Source of the DNA: Ascidiaceihabitans donghaensis
Lineage (GTDB): Bacteria; Pseudomonadota; Alphaproteobacteria; Rhodobacterales; Rhodobacteraceae
Length of the DNA: 64,000 nt
Assembly (NCBI RefSeq): GCF_900302465.1
Contig: NZ_OMOR01000001.1
Span: forward strand, 1,612,001 to 1,676,000
Direction: 5' to 3'
A program made the position numbers and the translations under genes. Shown here in pieces: positions 19,658 to 28,726 of the stretch (positions are counted from its first letter, which is position 1; the number at the start of each line of letters is the position of its first letter). The notes under the pieces are model-generated. The model searched no databases and was not told the origin of the DNA. It saw only the letters and a program-made list of their open reading frames with translations.

Positions 19658-21271
19658 TCAGGCGGCCAGCCTGAGCTGTGCCGCGGGCGCGATTGCTTGC
19701 GGCATCATTTGGCGCAGTGCGCGGGCTTCGCGTGATGTGATCATGGGTCTGGCCGATGAACCATAACTTGAGAAGTTCGACTTAAGTTCCGGAAACAAAT
19801 TGTAAATTTCACTTTGGATTCCGCAGTCGAAGCCTTTCATGGTCATGGGGCCAGGCAGGTAACTTTCACAGGCGACACCGTTTGCTTCGATGACCTGGTG
19901 ACGGGCAAACAGCATGTGGTGGTAGCAGACCTGATCCATATTACGCACGATTTGGACCGCGCCATCGTTGACCAGATCTTTGGCTTTGACCAAGACTTCA
20001 TCCTCACCAAATAGCAATTCTGCCCAGCAGCCTTCGATCAATATGCGGTGTTGTGGCGACAACAGCAGCTGGCTGTCGGCTCCGAAAGAGCCAGCGGCAA
20101 AACGGATGGGGCGGAAGGCACCGGTGGCCTGCACACGGCGTTGGCCTAACCAGAGCACGGGTTGCAAACCGTCGTCGCGGGTCATAACGCGCGTACCCGC
20201 TGTGATGTCTTCGATCCGTTGCGGTCCGAATTCTGTCGTGATCCACGTACCAGATACAAAGCAGGGCACTTGTTCGATTTCCACCAGACCGTTGTCGGTG
20301 TTTCCGTTGGAATCTTCGATTGTGTAGTTGAAGTAGACGGTTTCTGCATCGCTGTCGCCAACCACTGTAAAGGTGCCGTCCGCATTCAGCGTGATCTGCT
20401 GGCCTGTGGCAAGGGTCACGGTGTCGCCTGCAACCACAGCTGTGCCGTTGATGTGCGTGATTGACAACGTGCCTGCAGTGGAGCTGTCGTTTGCCAGCAC
20501 GTCCACTATTTTTGTGTCGTTGTTGCCCAAGGAAACGGAATCGTCGTCGGCGACGATCGTAGATTGGACAGAACCACCTGCGATCAGAAGGTTGGTGTCG
20601 TATTGGTTGTCCGCGACATCTGCGACGCCGATTTTCAGCGTGTTGGGCACGCCGGGGTTTACGGGCGCTACAAAGGTCAGTGTAACGGTAAATCCGTCCA
20701 TTTCCGTGTTGAACTGGTCGGCTGTGTTGTCGTTGTACAGGTTCTGGGTGGTTCCGCCATTGATGTTGCCAATAGAGGCCGCGCCGTTGCCGATGCTGAC
20801 AGTGGCTTCAACTCCATTGACCCAAACGCCGACAACGTCGTTGAACTGGGAATTTGCATATTCTGGGTATTCTTCGGAACTTAGCACAAAATCGATGGTG
20901 ATTGTGTCGCCATCCGGGGTGAAGTTCACCTCTAGAAATGACGCGTCAAAAGTATTTGTCGGGGCAATGGAGTTGAAATCCGCGTCATTGTCCACGCCAG
21001 CTGTGTTCGTTGACGTGCCTGCGTTCTGGTTTGTGTTTGTGGTGCCGTCAGAGTTTGTAAAATCGGCAACATTCCCGGTCGACAGGATCACACCGGTGTC
21101 GCCGGGGGTCGCTTCGGCCGATACAGCATCCCCGTTCGAATAGGTGCCAGAGGAATTGGGATCGCCTGTGTAGGCCGCGGAGTTGACTGTCACTCCGTTT
21201 CCGAAAATTTCTGTCGCCATGTCATCCGCTGTCGCGGAAGTGTTAATTGGCAGCTCTGTTGCTGTCGCCAT
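19658..21271 (-). CDS. Choice-of-anchor L / Hint domain surface protein
   Basis: Protein of 537 residues with three parts. Residues about 1-235 match the choice-of-anchor L type beta-sandwich (LSSEEYPEYANSQFNDVVGVW). Residues about 240-330 are cadherin/VCBS-like (VDVLANDSSTAGTLSI, TYTIEDSNG-type ending). From about 335 a Hedgehog/intein-type Hint module begins (CFVSGTWITTEFGPQRIEDI, LLLSPQHRILIEG). There is no N-terminal signal peptide. The acidic, Asn/Thr/Asp-rich composition suits type I secretion, but no RTX nonapeptides are seen. The Hint module could self-cleave; its role is unknown. Confidence 0.85.
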   Translation of the reverse strand: MATATELPINTSATADDMATEIFGNGVTVNSAAYTGDPNSSGTYSNGDAVSAEATPGDTGVILSTGNVADFTNSDGTTNTNQNAGTSTNTAGVDNDADFNSIAPTNTFDASFLEVNFTPDGDTITIDFVLSSEEYPEYANSQFNDVVGVWVNGVEATVSIGNGAASIGNINGGTTQNLYNDNTADQFNTEMDGFTVTLTFVAPVNPGVPNTLKIGVADVADNQYDTNLLIAGGSVQSTIVADDDSVSLGNNDTKIVDVLANDSSTAGTLSITHINGTAVVAGDTVTLATGQQITLNADGTFTVVGDSDAETVYFNYTIEDSNGNTDNGLVEIEQVPCFVSGTWITTEFGPQRIEDITAGTRVMTRDDGLQPVLWLGQRRVQATGAFRPIRFAAGSFGADSQLLLSPQHRILIEGCWAELLFGEDEVLVKAKDLVNDGAVQIVRNMDQVCYHHMLFARHQVIEANGVACESYLPGPMTMKGFDCGIQSEIYNLFPELKSNFSSYGSSARPMITSREARALRQMMPQAIAPAAQLRLAA

Positions 21272-21578
21272 CTTTATCTCGTCTTTTTGAGCGCAAGGCT
21301 GGATGCGCCAAGACCAAGATATGAAGGATGAATGAGACCCGAATGGGCGACAAATGGGGTAATTTGTAGAAAATTGTCGAGGTATTGGACATAATCGTGT
21401 GAGATCACGGCGGCGTGATCCAAGCCCTAAAACAAAGGGTCTGCCGGCATATTTTTGCGAGCAGACCTTGATTGGTATTCAGACGTTTATTCAGTGGCGC
21501 CACGGGTTTGCCCTATTTGCGCACCCTGTCCATTGTCATCTGTAGCTGGCAGTAACTCCGCTGTTCGGGCCACAGGCC
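21272..21578. other. Intergenic region between Hint gene and valine cluster
   Basis: Stretch of 307 bp with no convincing gene in either direction. It must hold the promoter of the Hint-domain gene (minus strand) near 21272-21400 and the 3' end of the valine-degradation transcript. A hairpin at 21438-21467 is listed separately. The remainder (21470-21578) shows no motif that I recognise. Confidence 0.6.
21431..21467 (-). terminator. Putative terminator of the valine-degradation transcript
   Basis: On the minus strand, arms GGTCTGC and GCAGACC (21461-21467 and 21438-21444) flank a 16-base loop and are followed by the T-rich CTTTGTTTT. It lies about 110 bp beyond the stop of the hydrolase/dehydrogenase fusion. 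The stem is short, so this is tentative. Confidence 0.45.
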
Positions 21579-23492
21579 CTAGTCGCGACCGCGTCCTTCA
21601 AAACGTGGCAACATCGCACTAAAATCGCGCCCCATGCCGTCTTCCTCTTCGACGAACCGCTTGTACAGCGCCAAAGCCAATGCGCCCATGGGCGTGTCTG
21701 CATCCGCAGTTTCGGCAGCCTGTTGGCTTAATCCCAGGTCCTTCAACATCAGTTCGGCAGCAAATCCGGGGGTGTAGCCATTGTCAGACGGGCTTTGCGG
21801 GCCAACTCCGGGGGCAGGGCAATACGCGTTCATAGACCATGAATATCCCGAAGACGTCGACACAACGTCGAACATCTTTTGCCTTTCCAGCCCCAGCTTG
21901 TCCGCCAGCGCAAAAGCTTCACAGGTGGCAATCATCGTCGCCCCCAAGATCATGTTGTTGCAAATTTTGGCAGCTTGCCCTGCGCCAGCTTCGCCGCAAT
22001 GCACGGCCTTTTGGCCCATGATGTCAAACAGTGGTGTGACCTTCAAAAAGCCCGCTTCAGTGCCGCCCGCCATAAACGTCAACGTGCCGCCAGACGCGCC
22101 ACCGATGCCACCAGACACCGGCGCGTCCACGGCCATCAAACCTGCGTCCTGCGCCTGTTTGGCCACGGCGCGGGCACTGTCCACATCCACAGTTGAGCAA
22201 TCTAATAGAACAGCACCGGATTTCATGGCTGGCACCAGTTCTTCCGCAACACTGCGCAAGATCGCACCGTTTGGCAGCATTGTGATCACCGCATCAGCGT
22301 CCGACGCGGCCTGCGCCGCTGAGCTTGCAACGCCAACACCGGCCGCAGACGTGCCTGCGGGATCAAACCCGGCAACATCAAAGCCAGCGCTTGCCAGGTT
22401 GGCCGCCATAGGTGCGCCCATGTTGCCAAGTCCGATAAATCCGATTTTCATTTGCGCTTCCTCTTTCAGTTTCAGGGCCTGTGCGCCTAAGGGTTGCAAC
22501 ATCTTGGACACGGCCATCGGCGGCACAACACCGTCTGCGAATTGCCATTTGGGTTGGCGATCCTTGTCGATAATCGCCGCACGGATGCCTTCCAGAAAGT
22601 CGCCGTGTTCCATGGCGCGGGCCGTAAAGCGGTATTCAAGGTCCAGCGCTTTGCCCATTGTCAAAGAAGGGCCACGCAAACGCGACAGAATTTCGATAGC
22701 ACAGGCCATGGACAGCGGGCTGTTACGCTTCATCTGTTTCAGGGTGGCTTGGGCAAAATCGCTGGTGTCACTTTCCAAGGTGATCCAGATATCTCCAAGC
22801 GAGGCGCCGTGAAAGTGCCGGTTGATCGCGTCTTGATTGTTCTCGATAGGGCCAGAGGCCGGTACGTCTTGCGCTTTGATGTGGTCCACATCACCTGTCA
22901 GCTCAAGCGTTTTGATGGTGCTGTCCCAAGCCGCTTCGGGTAGGTAAATATCTGCAAACCCTGCGAAAATTGCATCCCCCGCATTCATACGCGCCGCCGT
23001 ACAGCCCAGATATTCGCCCAATCGTCCGGGGGCGAGGGCCAGCATTAAAGACCCACCCACATCCGGCACCAGACCGATGCCAACTTCGGGCATGGCAATC
23101 TGGCTGGTGTCGCCGACGATCCGGTGTGATCCATGACAGCCAATCCCAACACCACCCCCCATGGTAAAACCTTGCAGGAAGCTGACGACAGGTTTGGAAT
23201 ACTCAAATATCTTGTTGTTCAGGCGGTATTCATCGGCCCAGAACTTTTGGCCATAGGCAAAATCACCTGCGCGGCCCGTGGCATATAAATCGGCAATATC
23301 TCCGCCCGAACAAAAAGCGCGCTCACCCATCGCGTCGATGACCACAAGCGCCACCGCCGGATCATCACGCCAAGCATCAAGGGCGGTCTCAATCGCCAGA
23401 CACATGTCGTAAGTCATCGCATTCAACGCATCCGGGCGCTGCAATGTAATACGGCCCGCGCGCCCGGTGATGCGGATAGAGATATCAGTCAT
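21579..23492 (-). CDS. Fused 3-hydroxyisobutyryl-CoA hydrolase / 3-hydroxyisobutyrate dehydrogenase
   Basis: A single 637-residue ORF joins two enzymes of valine catabolism that are normally separate. Residues 1-347 are a crotonase-fold 3-hydroxyisobutyryl-CoA hydrolase (FCSGGDIADLY, GFTMGGGVGIG, PEVGIGLVPDVGGS). From Met348 it is a full-length MmsB-type dehydrogenase (GFIGLGNMGAPMAANL, APVSGGIGGASGG, catalytic Lys in GAGQAAKICNN). The junction reads LKLKEEAQMKIGF. The internal ATG at 22451 still has AGAGGA 8 bp upstream and would give a normal 290-residue enzyme. Whether one fused or two proteins are made is open. It follows the acyl-CoA dehydrogenase by 8 bp. Confidence 0.9.
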   Translation of the reverse strand: MTDISIRITGRAGRITLQRPDALNAMTYDMCLAIETALDAWRDDPAVALVVIDAMGERAFCSGGDIADLYATGRAGDFAYGQKFWADEYRLNNKIFEYSKPVVSFLQGFTMGGGVGIGCHGSHRIVGDTSQIAMPEVGIGLVPDVGGSLMLALAPGRLGEYLGCTAARMNAGDAIFAGFADIYLPEAAWDSTIKTLELTGDVDHIKAQDVPASGPIENNQDAINRHFHGASLGDIWITLESDTSDFAQATLKQMKRNSPLSMACAIEILSRLRGPSLTMGKALDLEYRFTARAMEHGDFLEGIRAAIIDKDRQPKWQFADGVVPPMAVSKMLQPLGAQALKLKEEAQMKIGFIGLGNMGAPMAANLASAGFDVAGFDPAGTSAAGVGVASSAAQAASDADAVITMLPNGAILRSVAEELVPAMKSGAVLLDCSTVDVDSARAVAKQAQDAGLMAVDAPVSGGIGGASGGTLTFMAGGTEAGFLKVTPLFDIMGQKAVHCGEAGAGQAAKICNNMILGATMIATCEAFALADKLGLERQKMFDVVSTSSGYSWSMNAYCPAPGVGPQSPSDNGYTPGFAAELMLKDLGLSQQAAETADADTPMGALALALYKRFVEEEDGMGRDFSAMLPRFEGRGRD

Positions 23493-23500
23493 GCAGCGTC

Positions 23501-24643
23501 CTATCTATTCTTCAACATCTCACGCGCCACGATCACGCGCATGATCTCGTTTGTGCCTTCCAAGATCTGGTGCACGCGCAGATCGCGGACCAGTTTCTCG
23601 ATGCCGTAGTCCGCGAGGTATCCGTAGCCGCCGTGCAATTGCAGGCATTGGTCGACGATCTTCGATCCGGCTTCGGTCACGAATTTCTTCGCCATCGCGC
23701 AGTATTTCGTGGCGTCCGGTGCGCCTTGATCCAGCTTCCATGCCGCTTGCCGCAGCAACACGCGGGCGGCGCTAAGTTCGATTTCCATGTCAGCAAGGCG
23801 CCATTGCAGCCCTTGGAACTGGTCGATGGATTTGCCAAAGGCTTTGCGTTCGCCCATGTAGTCCATCGTGGCGTTCAGAGCGGTCTGTGCGGCCCCCAAG
23901 GAACAGGCGGCGATATTCAGGCGGCCGCCGTCCAGTCCCATCATGGCGTATTTAAAGCCGTTGCCTTCTTCACCCACAAGGTTCTCAGACGCCACTTTGC
24001 AATCGTCAAACTGCACTTGGGCTGTGGGTTGGGATCGCCAGCCCATCTTGTCTTCAAGCGCGCCAAACGACAACCCCTCGGCGCCATCTTCAACGTACAA
24101 TGTGGACACGCCCGATGGCCCGTCGTCACCGGTGCGCACCATGCAAACATAGGCATCCGAATAGCCACCACCCGAGATAAAGGCCTTGGTGCCGTTGACG
24201 GTGTACCCTTCGTTGGTGCGTGTTGCGCGGGTTTTTAAGGCGGCGGCATCCGACCCCGAACCGGGTTCGGTCAAGCAATAGCTTAGGACGGTGTTCATGG
24301 TCAGCACATCCGGCATCACCCGTGCCTTCATGTCGTCGGACGCAAAAGTGTCGAGCATTTTGGCGCACATGTTGTGGATCGACAAAAACGCCGCGACAGA
24401 CGGGCAGGCCATCGACAGGGCTTCAAACACCAGTGTGGCATCCAGGCGCGACAGACCGGACCCGCCACCTTCCTCGGAGACATACAAGCCCGCAAAGCCC
24501 AATTCACCCAGCTGAGGCCACAGGGTTTTGGGGATGGTTTCATCCGCTTCCCATTGGCGTGCGTTGGGCGCAATGGCGTCTTGGCCAAAGGCGTAAGCCA
24601 TGTCGAAAATAGCTGTTTGTTCTTCTGTCAGTGCGAAATCCAT
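23501..24643 (-). CDS. Acyl-CoA dehydrogenase, isobutyryl-CoA type
   Basis: FAD-dependent acyl-CoA dehydrogenase of 380 residues. Family blocks are YCLTEPGSGSDAAAL (FAD/substrate loop), GTKAFISGGG, and the C-terminal LHGGYGYLADYGIEKLVRDLRV with LEGTNEIMR, which carries the catalytic glutamate of short-branched-chain members. Because it directly precedes the hydrolase and dehydrogenase of the 3-hydroxyisobutyrate branch, isobutyryl-CoA is the likely substrate, giving methacrylyl-CoA. The start matches the conserved MDFALTEEQ. It is first gene of a two-gene minus-strand unit. Confidence 0.93.
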   Translation of the reverse strand: MDFALTEEQTAIFDMAYAFGQDAIAPNARQWEADETIPKTLWPQLGELGFAGLYVSEEGGGSGLSRLDATLVFEALSMACPSVAAFLSIHNMCAKMLDTFASDDMKARVMPDVLTMNTVLSYCLTEPGSGSDAAALKTRATRTNEGYTVNGTKAFISGGGYSDAYVCMVRTGDDGPSGVSTLYVEDGAEGLSFGALEDKMGWRSQPTAQVQFDDCKVASENLVGEEGNGFKYAMMGLDGGRLNIAACSLGAAQTALNATMDYMGERKAFGKSIDQFQGLQWRLADMEIELSAARVLLRQAAWKLDQGAPDATKYCAMAKKFVTEAGSKIVDQCLQLHGGYGYLADYGIEKLVRDLRVHQILEGTNEIMRVIVAREMLKNR

Positions 24644-24764
24644 GCGGCGGCTCCCTCGTTCGAATTGAACATGTGTTAAATTCTAAGGTTTTCACAAATG
24701 TTGCAAGGAGAAAGGCAAGGCGGTTAAGCTTTCGGCATTGATTAATGATTTTTGGAGCAAACGT

Positions 24765-25619
24765 ATGCCAGATAAAAAGATTGGCGTGGTTGTCGTACAT
24801 GGCATTGGCAGTCAGGGGGACAAGCGGCCCGATACGTCAGGCGAAATAACTTTTTCCAAGGAAATGCACAAACGCGTGATGAAAGGGCTAGGCCCCCAAA
24901 CGGCGGATGTGGCATGGCGAGAGGTGTTTTGGTCCGATGTGTTGCAAGGGCGGCAAGATGCGTATTTGAAAAAGATCAAACGCAAAACAGGTTGGGACAC
25001 TGTTCGCAAATTTGTCATGAGCAACCTGTCCGATGCGGCCAGCTACCAATTGACGCCAGACGGGCTGGACCGCACCTACCAAGACATCCATCAACGGGTT
25101 GAAGACACGATCCGTGACATGGAAGCCGACATAGGCCCCGACGGCCAGATCGTTGTTCTGGCCCATTCGTTGGGTGGGCATATCATGTCCAACTACATCT
25201 ACGACCAGCAAGCGCATATGCGGCGCAATGACGGGCAGGGGATGCACGGCTCTGCCTTGCAAAACATGACAACGGTGTCCGGCTTGATCACCTTTGGCTG
25301 CAACATTCCGGTGTTTGTGTTCTCTTACCCCGAAGAAGAAGTCACACCGATTGATTTTCCAGGCACCGCGCTGCCGGATGCAAAACGCTTCAAAACGTGG
25401 TGGTACAATTTCTACGACAAACAAGACATTCTGGGCTATCCGATGGCGGACACGTCACCGGCCTACGGGGATCTGAGCAAGGCCAAGAAATTGCGTGATG
25501 TTTCGATCAACGCAGGCAGCACATTCAGCGCTTGGAACCCGCTGTCGCACAACGCTTATTGGCGCGACAGCGATGTCATCGATCCGATTATTCGCTTTAT
25601 TCAAAACATGTTACGTTAG
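24765..25619 (+). CDS. Alpha/beta-hydrolase-like protein of unknown function
   Basis: Protein of 284 residues beginning VVVVHGIGSQGDKRPDT, a lipase-like oxyanion strand, and containing VLAHSLGGHIMSNYIYD, a GxSxG-like nucleophile elbow with Ala at the first position (Ser within AHSLGG). No signal peptide is present, so it is probably cytoplasmic. TTGGAG lies 7 bp before ATG 24765. A secreted metallophosphoesterase follows 8 bp after its stop. These two + strand genes split an otherwise standard valine-degradation locus. The substrate is unknown. Confidence 0.75.
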   Translation: MPDKKIGVVVVHGIGSQGDKRPDTSGEITFSKEMHKRVMKGLGPQTADVAWREVFWSDVLQGRQDAYLKKIKRKTGWDTVRKFVMSNLSDAASYQLTPDGLDRTYQDIHQRVEDTIRDMEADIGPDGQIVVLAHSLGGHIMSNYIYDQQAHMRRNDGQGMHGSALQNMTTVSGLITFGCNIPVFVFSYPEEEVTPIDFPGTALPDAKRFKTWWYNFYDKQDILGYPMADTSPAYGDLSKAKKLRDVSINAGSTFSAWNPLSHNAYWRDSDVIDPIIRFIQNMLR

Positions 25620-25627
25620 GGGGCATT

Positions 25628-26998
25628 ATGATAAAACTGACACTCGCATTAACAGCATTTGGCCTGATGGCCAGCCAAGCCAGCGCTCAGTTCAAGGGCA
25701 ATATCTACGCAGGGTGGGTGCAATACACCGGCGACGGTACCGCGCAGGCACGGGTGGTTATCAACACCGATCCTGCCAATCCTGCAGGCACAAAATGCCC
25801 CGATATCCGGCATGGCAACACCAAAACTCCCATGACGTTGCGCAGCGGCTTTGCGCCTTTGGGCTTTGAAGGGGTCCGCGTCTGCGTGGCTCCTGTAGAC
25901 AGCACGATGGTGGGGATGTTTGTGCCCCCCGCCTTGCGTTTGCCGACCCCTTCAACGGATCCGCAAAAGATTGCTGTTCTGGGCGATACGGGGTGCCGCG
26001 TGGCTTATGGCATTGTGCAAAATTGCACTGGCGACGGGCAGGGCAAGGCATGGGACTATGAGGCGGTGGCTGATCGCGCGGCGCAGGATGCCCCTGATTT
26101 GTTCATTCATGTAGGTGATATGCACTACCGTGAAACAGGCACATGCGATGAAGGCTGCCACCAGTCCAACATCGGGTTTTCATGGGCCAGCTGGAAAGCG
26201 GATTTCTTTGACCCCTCAGCCACCGTGTTCCAGACAGCCCCCCTGATCCCTGTGCGTGGCAACCACGAGGACTGCACGCGGGCTTGGAAAGGCTGGTTCT
26301 ATCTGCTTGATCCCAATCCGATCGAAGCCACCAGTTGGCCCGCATCCTGCCCCGGCAAGAACGGAGCCCCTTTGGATGCCGGCGGCAACGACTGGAGCTA
26401 CACATTACCGTACCCTGTCACATTCGACAGTTTCCAAGTGATCGTGATGGACACCGCCCGCATCGACAATGACTACGGATCGCGCCCTGATCAAGGGGCT
26501 GTGGATCAGTACAAGGTCGAGTTTTCGGCCATTGAACTGATTGCAGAGCAGGCCGCTGTGCCTTCATGGTTGGTGACGCATCGTCCGTTTTGGGCGATTG
26601 CCAGCTACGGGTCAGAGGCTGCGCCCAAAGCCTCACCCACAGATCAGACCTTGCAAGTGGCATTGGCGCAATCGGTACAAAAGGCGCTGCCATCCCAAAT
26701 CAAACTGACCATGGCCGGTCATATCCATCTGGCGCAACAGCTTAGCTTTTCAGATGGTCGCCCATCGCAATTTGTCTTCGGTAATTCCGGCACCAAACGC
26801 GATCCTGAATTGGGCACAGGTGGTGTGCTGCACAGCAATGCAAAGCGGGCTTTGGGACGCCTTGGGGCCAATACCAATGATTTTTTCTGGTCTTATCATT
26901 TCAGCTACGGGTTGATCACGCCGGGCAGTGGTGTGTGGGATGTGTCATTTCATGATGCAGCGGGCCAAAAGATGCACAGCACCAGCGTCGCGCAATAG
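25628..26998 (+). CDS. Secreted metallophosphoesterase
   Basis: Calcineurin-like phosphoesterase of 456 residues with a signal peptide (cleavage after ASA, about residue 20). Metal-binding motifs appear in order: IAVLGDTGCR, HVGDMHYRE, VRGNHEDC, a histidine region VTHRPFW, and MAGHIHLAQ. At least seven cysteines fit a disulfide-bonded periplasmic enzyme. The ATG at 25628 follows the hydrolase stop by 8 bases, so the two are one operon. Substrate is unknown (phosphomonoester or nucleotide are possibilities). A strong terminator follows. Confidence 0.88.
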   Translation: MIKLTLALTAFGLMASQASAQFKGNIYAGWVQYTGDGTAQARVVINTDPANPAGTKCPDIRHGNTKTPMTLRSGFAPLGFEGVRVCVAPVDSTMVGMFVPPALRLPTPSTDPQKIAVLGDTGCRVAYGIVQNCTGDGQGKAWDYEAVADRAAQDAPDLFIHVGDMHYRETGTCDEGCHQSNIGFSWASWKADFFDPSATVFQTAPLIPVRGNHEDCTRAWKGWFYLLDPNPIEATSWPASCPGKNGAPLDAGGNDWSYTLPYPVTFDSFQVIVMDTARIDNDYGSRPDQGAVDQYKVEFSAIELIAEQAAVPSWLVTHRPFWAIASYGSEAAPKASPTDQTLQVALAQSVQKALPSQIKLTMAGHIHLAQQLSFSDGRPSQFVFGNSGTKRDPELGTGGVLHSNAKRALGRLGANTNDFFWSYHFSYGLITPGSGVWDVSFHDAAGQKMHSTSVAQ

Positions 26999-27004
26999 AA
27001 AAAA

Positions 27005-27037
27005 CCGCCGCCCGAATGAACGAGCGGCGGCTTTTGT
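27005..27037 (+). terminator. Rho-independent terminator after metallophosphoesterase
   Basis: Arms CCGCCGC (27005-27011) and GCGGCGG (27024-27030) with a 12-base loop, followed by CTTTTGTTTG, 7 bp after the stop codon. Confidence 0.8.
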
Positions 27038-27046
27038 TTGTAAAAG

Positions 27047-27093
27047 GTGGGGGCCAGCCCCCACACCCCCGGGATATTTCTAGCGAAAAGAAA
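27047..27093 (+). repeat. Dispersed intergenic repeat, copy A
   Basis: Hairpin GTGGGGG/CCCCCAC (27047-27064) followed by the family core CCCCCGGGATATTTCT and AGCGAAAAGAA. It lies between convergent genes, just after a terminator. Related copies are at 30745, 41852, 47954 and 54517. Confidence 0.75.
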
Positions 27094-27122
27094 CGGGGAC
27101 GGGGGGATTCTATTGCGGCGGG

Positions 27123-28622
27123 TTATTCCATAACAGGGATAGAAAATTCTCCGCCTTCTTTGATGCCCGATGGCCAACGCGCTGTCACGGTCTTGGTGCG
27201 TGTGTAGAACTTGAACGCATCCGGCCCGTGCTGGTTCAGATCACCAAAGACGGATTTTTTCCAACCGCCAAACGTGTGATACGCCAGCGGCACAGGGATT
27301 GGCACGTTGATGCCGACCATGCCCACATTGATCCGGTTGGCAAAGTCACGCGCCGCATCGCCGTCGCGTGTGAAGATCGCCGTGCCGTTGCCGTATTCGT
27401 GGTCCATCGCCAAGCCGATGGCTTCTTCGTAGCTTTGTGCGCGTACACAGGTCAGCACTGGCCCGAAGATTTCGTGCTTGTAGATGTCCATGTCCTTGGT
27501 GGCTTTGTCGAACAAATGCGGTCCCACAAAGAAGCCGTCCTCATAGCCTTGCAATTTGAAGTCGCGCCCGTCGACCACCAGTTCGGCGCCTTGATCCACG
27601 CCGGTTTGCACAAGGCGTTCGATGTTGGCTTTGGCCGCTGCCGTGACAACCGGGCCGTAGTCCACGTCGTTGCCGGATGTGTATGGGCCGACCTTGAGGC
27701 TTTCGATGCGCGGTACCAGCTTTTCGATCAAGCGATCTGCCGTTTCATCGCCCACAGGAACCGCTACGGAAATCGCCATGCAGCGTTCGCCCGCAGCACC
27801 ATAGCCCGCGCCGATCAAAGCATCTGCGGCCTGATCCATATCCGCGTCGGGCATGATGATCATGTGGTTTTTCGCGCCGCCAAAGCACTGCACGCGTTTG
27901 CCGTTCGCACAGCCTGTGGAATAGATGTATTCCGCAATCGGGGTCGATCCGACAAAGCCCACCGACTGGATGACTTCGTGGTGCAGGATCGCGTCCACGG
28001 CTTCTTTGTCGCCGTTGACGACTTGCAGGATGCCTTTTGGCAGTCCCGCTTCTTCCATCAGCTCCGCCAGCATCAATGGCACAGACGGGTCGCGCTCGGA
28101 GGGTTTCAGGATAAAGGCGTTTCCACATGCGATGGCCGGTGCGAACATCCACATCGGGATCATGGCAGGGAAGTTGAACGGCGTGATGCCCGCAGTCACA
28201 CCCAAAGCTTGGCGCATGGAATACATGTCGATGCCGGGGCCTGCGCTGTCGGTGTAATCGCCTTTGAGCAACTCGGGCGCCCCGATGCAATATTCCACAA
28301 CCTCAAGGCCGCGCTGCACGTCACCGGCGGCGTCGGGCAGGGTTTTGCCGTGCTCGCGGGACAGGGCCTCGGCCAGCTTGTCCATGTTGTCATTGAGCAA
28401 GCCCACAAACTTCATCATGACGCGAGCACGACGTTGCGGGTTGGTTGCTGCCCAAGCAGGCTGTGCTGCTTGCGCATGTTTCACGGCCTCGTCCATTTCA
28501 GCTGAAGATGCCAGCGGGCATTTTGCCTGCACTTCGCCTGTGGCGGGGTTCATGACGTCGGCAAAGCGGCCTGACGTGCCTTTGACGTGGGCGCCGTTGA
28601 TGTAGTGGGTCAGCTCTTGCAT
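27123..28622 (-). CDS. mmsA: Methylmalonate-semialdehyde dehydrogenase (CoA-acylating)
   Basis: Aldehyde dehydrogenase of 499 residues that converts (methyl)malonate semialdehyde, CoA and NAD to propionyl- or acetyl-CoA, the last dedicated step of valine breakdown. Motifs: TPFNFPAMIPMWMFAPAIACGN, the catalytic cysteine Cys281 in GAAGERCMAIS, and the C-terminal VGINVPIPVPLAYHTFGGWK typical of MMSDH. ATG 28622 has AGGGAG at about 7 bp; upstream ORF extension is not needed. It is divergent from a LysR gene with 104 bp between, and is separated from the other valine genes by two opposite-strand genes. Confidence 0.96.
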   Translation of the reverse strand: MQELTHYINGAHVKGTSGRFADVMNPATGEVQAKCPLASSAEMDEAVKHAQAAQPAWAATNPQRRARVMMKFVGLLNDNMDKLAEALSREHGKTLPDAAGDVQRGLEVVEYCIGAPELLKGDYTDSAGPGIDMYSMRQALGVTAGITPFNFPAMIPMWMFAPAIACGNAFILKPSERDPSVPLMLAELMEEAGLPKGILQVVNGDKEAVDAILHHEVIQSVGFVGSTPIAEYIYSTGCANGKRVQCFGGAKNHMIIMPDADMDQAADALIGAGYGAAGERCMAISVAVPVGDETADRLIEKLVPRIESLKVGPYTSGNDVDYGPVVTAAAKANIERLVQTGVDQGAELVVDGRDFKLQGYEDGFFVGPHLFDKATKDMDIYKHEIFGPVLTCVRAQSYEEAIGLAMDHEYGNGTAIFTRDGDAARDFANRINVGMVGINVPIPVPLAYHTFGGWKKSVFGDLNQHGPDAFKFYTRTKTVTARWPSGIKEGGEFSIPVME

Positions 28623-28660
28623 GGAATTCTCCCTAAGGTGTGTTTGGGCGCATCCTAGTC

Positions 28661-28713
28661 TTGCAAAAACGCCAGCAACAGAGGAAAGATGGCAAAATCG
28701 CTTTGCAAAAATG
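28661..28713. promoter_or_regulatory. Candidate LysR operator between mmsA and lysR
   Basis: The 11-mer TTGCAAAAAYG occurs at 28661-28671 and 28703-28713, exactly 42 bp apart (about four helical turns). A related TGGCAAAATCG lies between at 28690-28700. All are in the divergent mmsA/lysR spacer, where a LysR regulator would bind. Assignment is inferred from position and repetition. Confidence 0.45.
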
Positions 28714-28726
28714 TCAGGACGTTGGG

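Noticed and set aside
27228-28505. 425-codon plus-strand frame
   Set aside because: Antisense to mmsA; His/Cys-rich composition typical of shadow frames.
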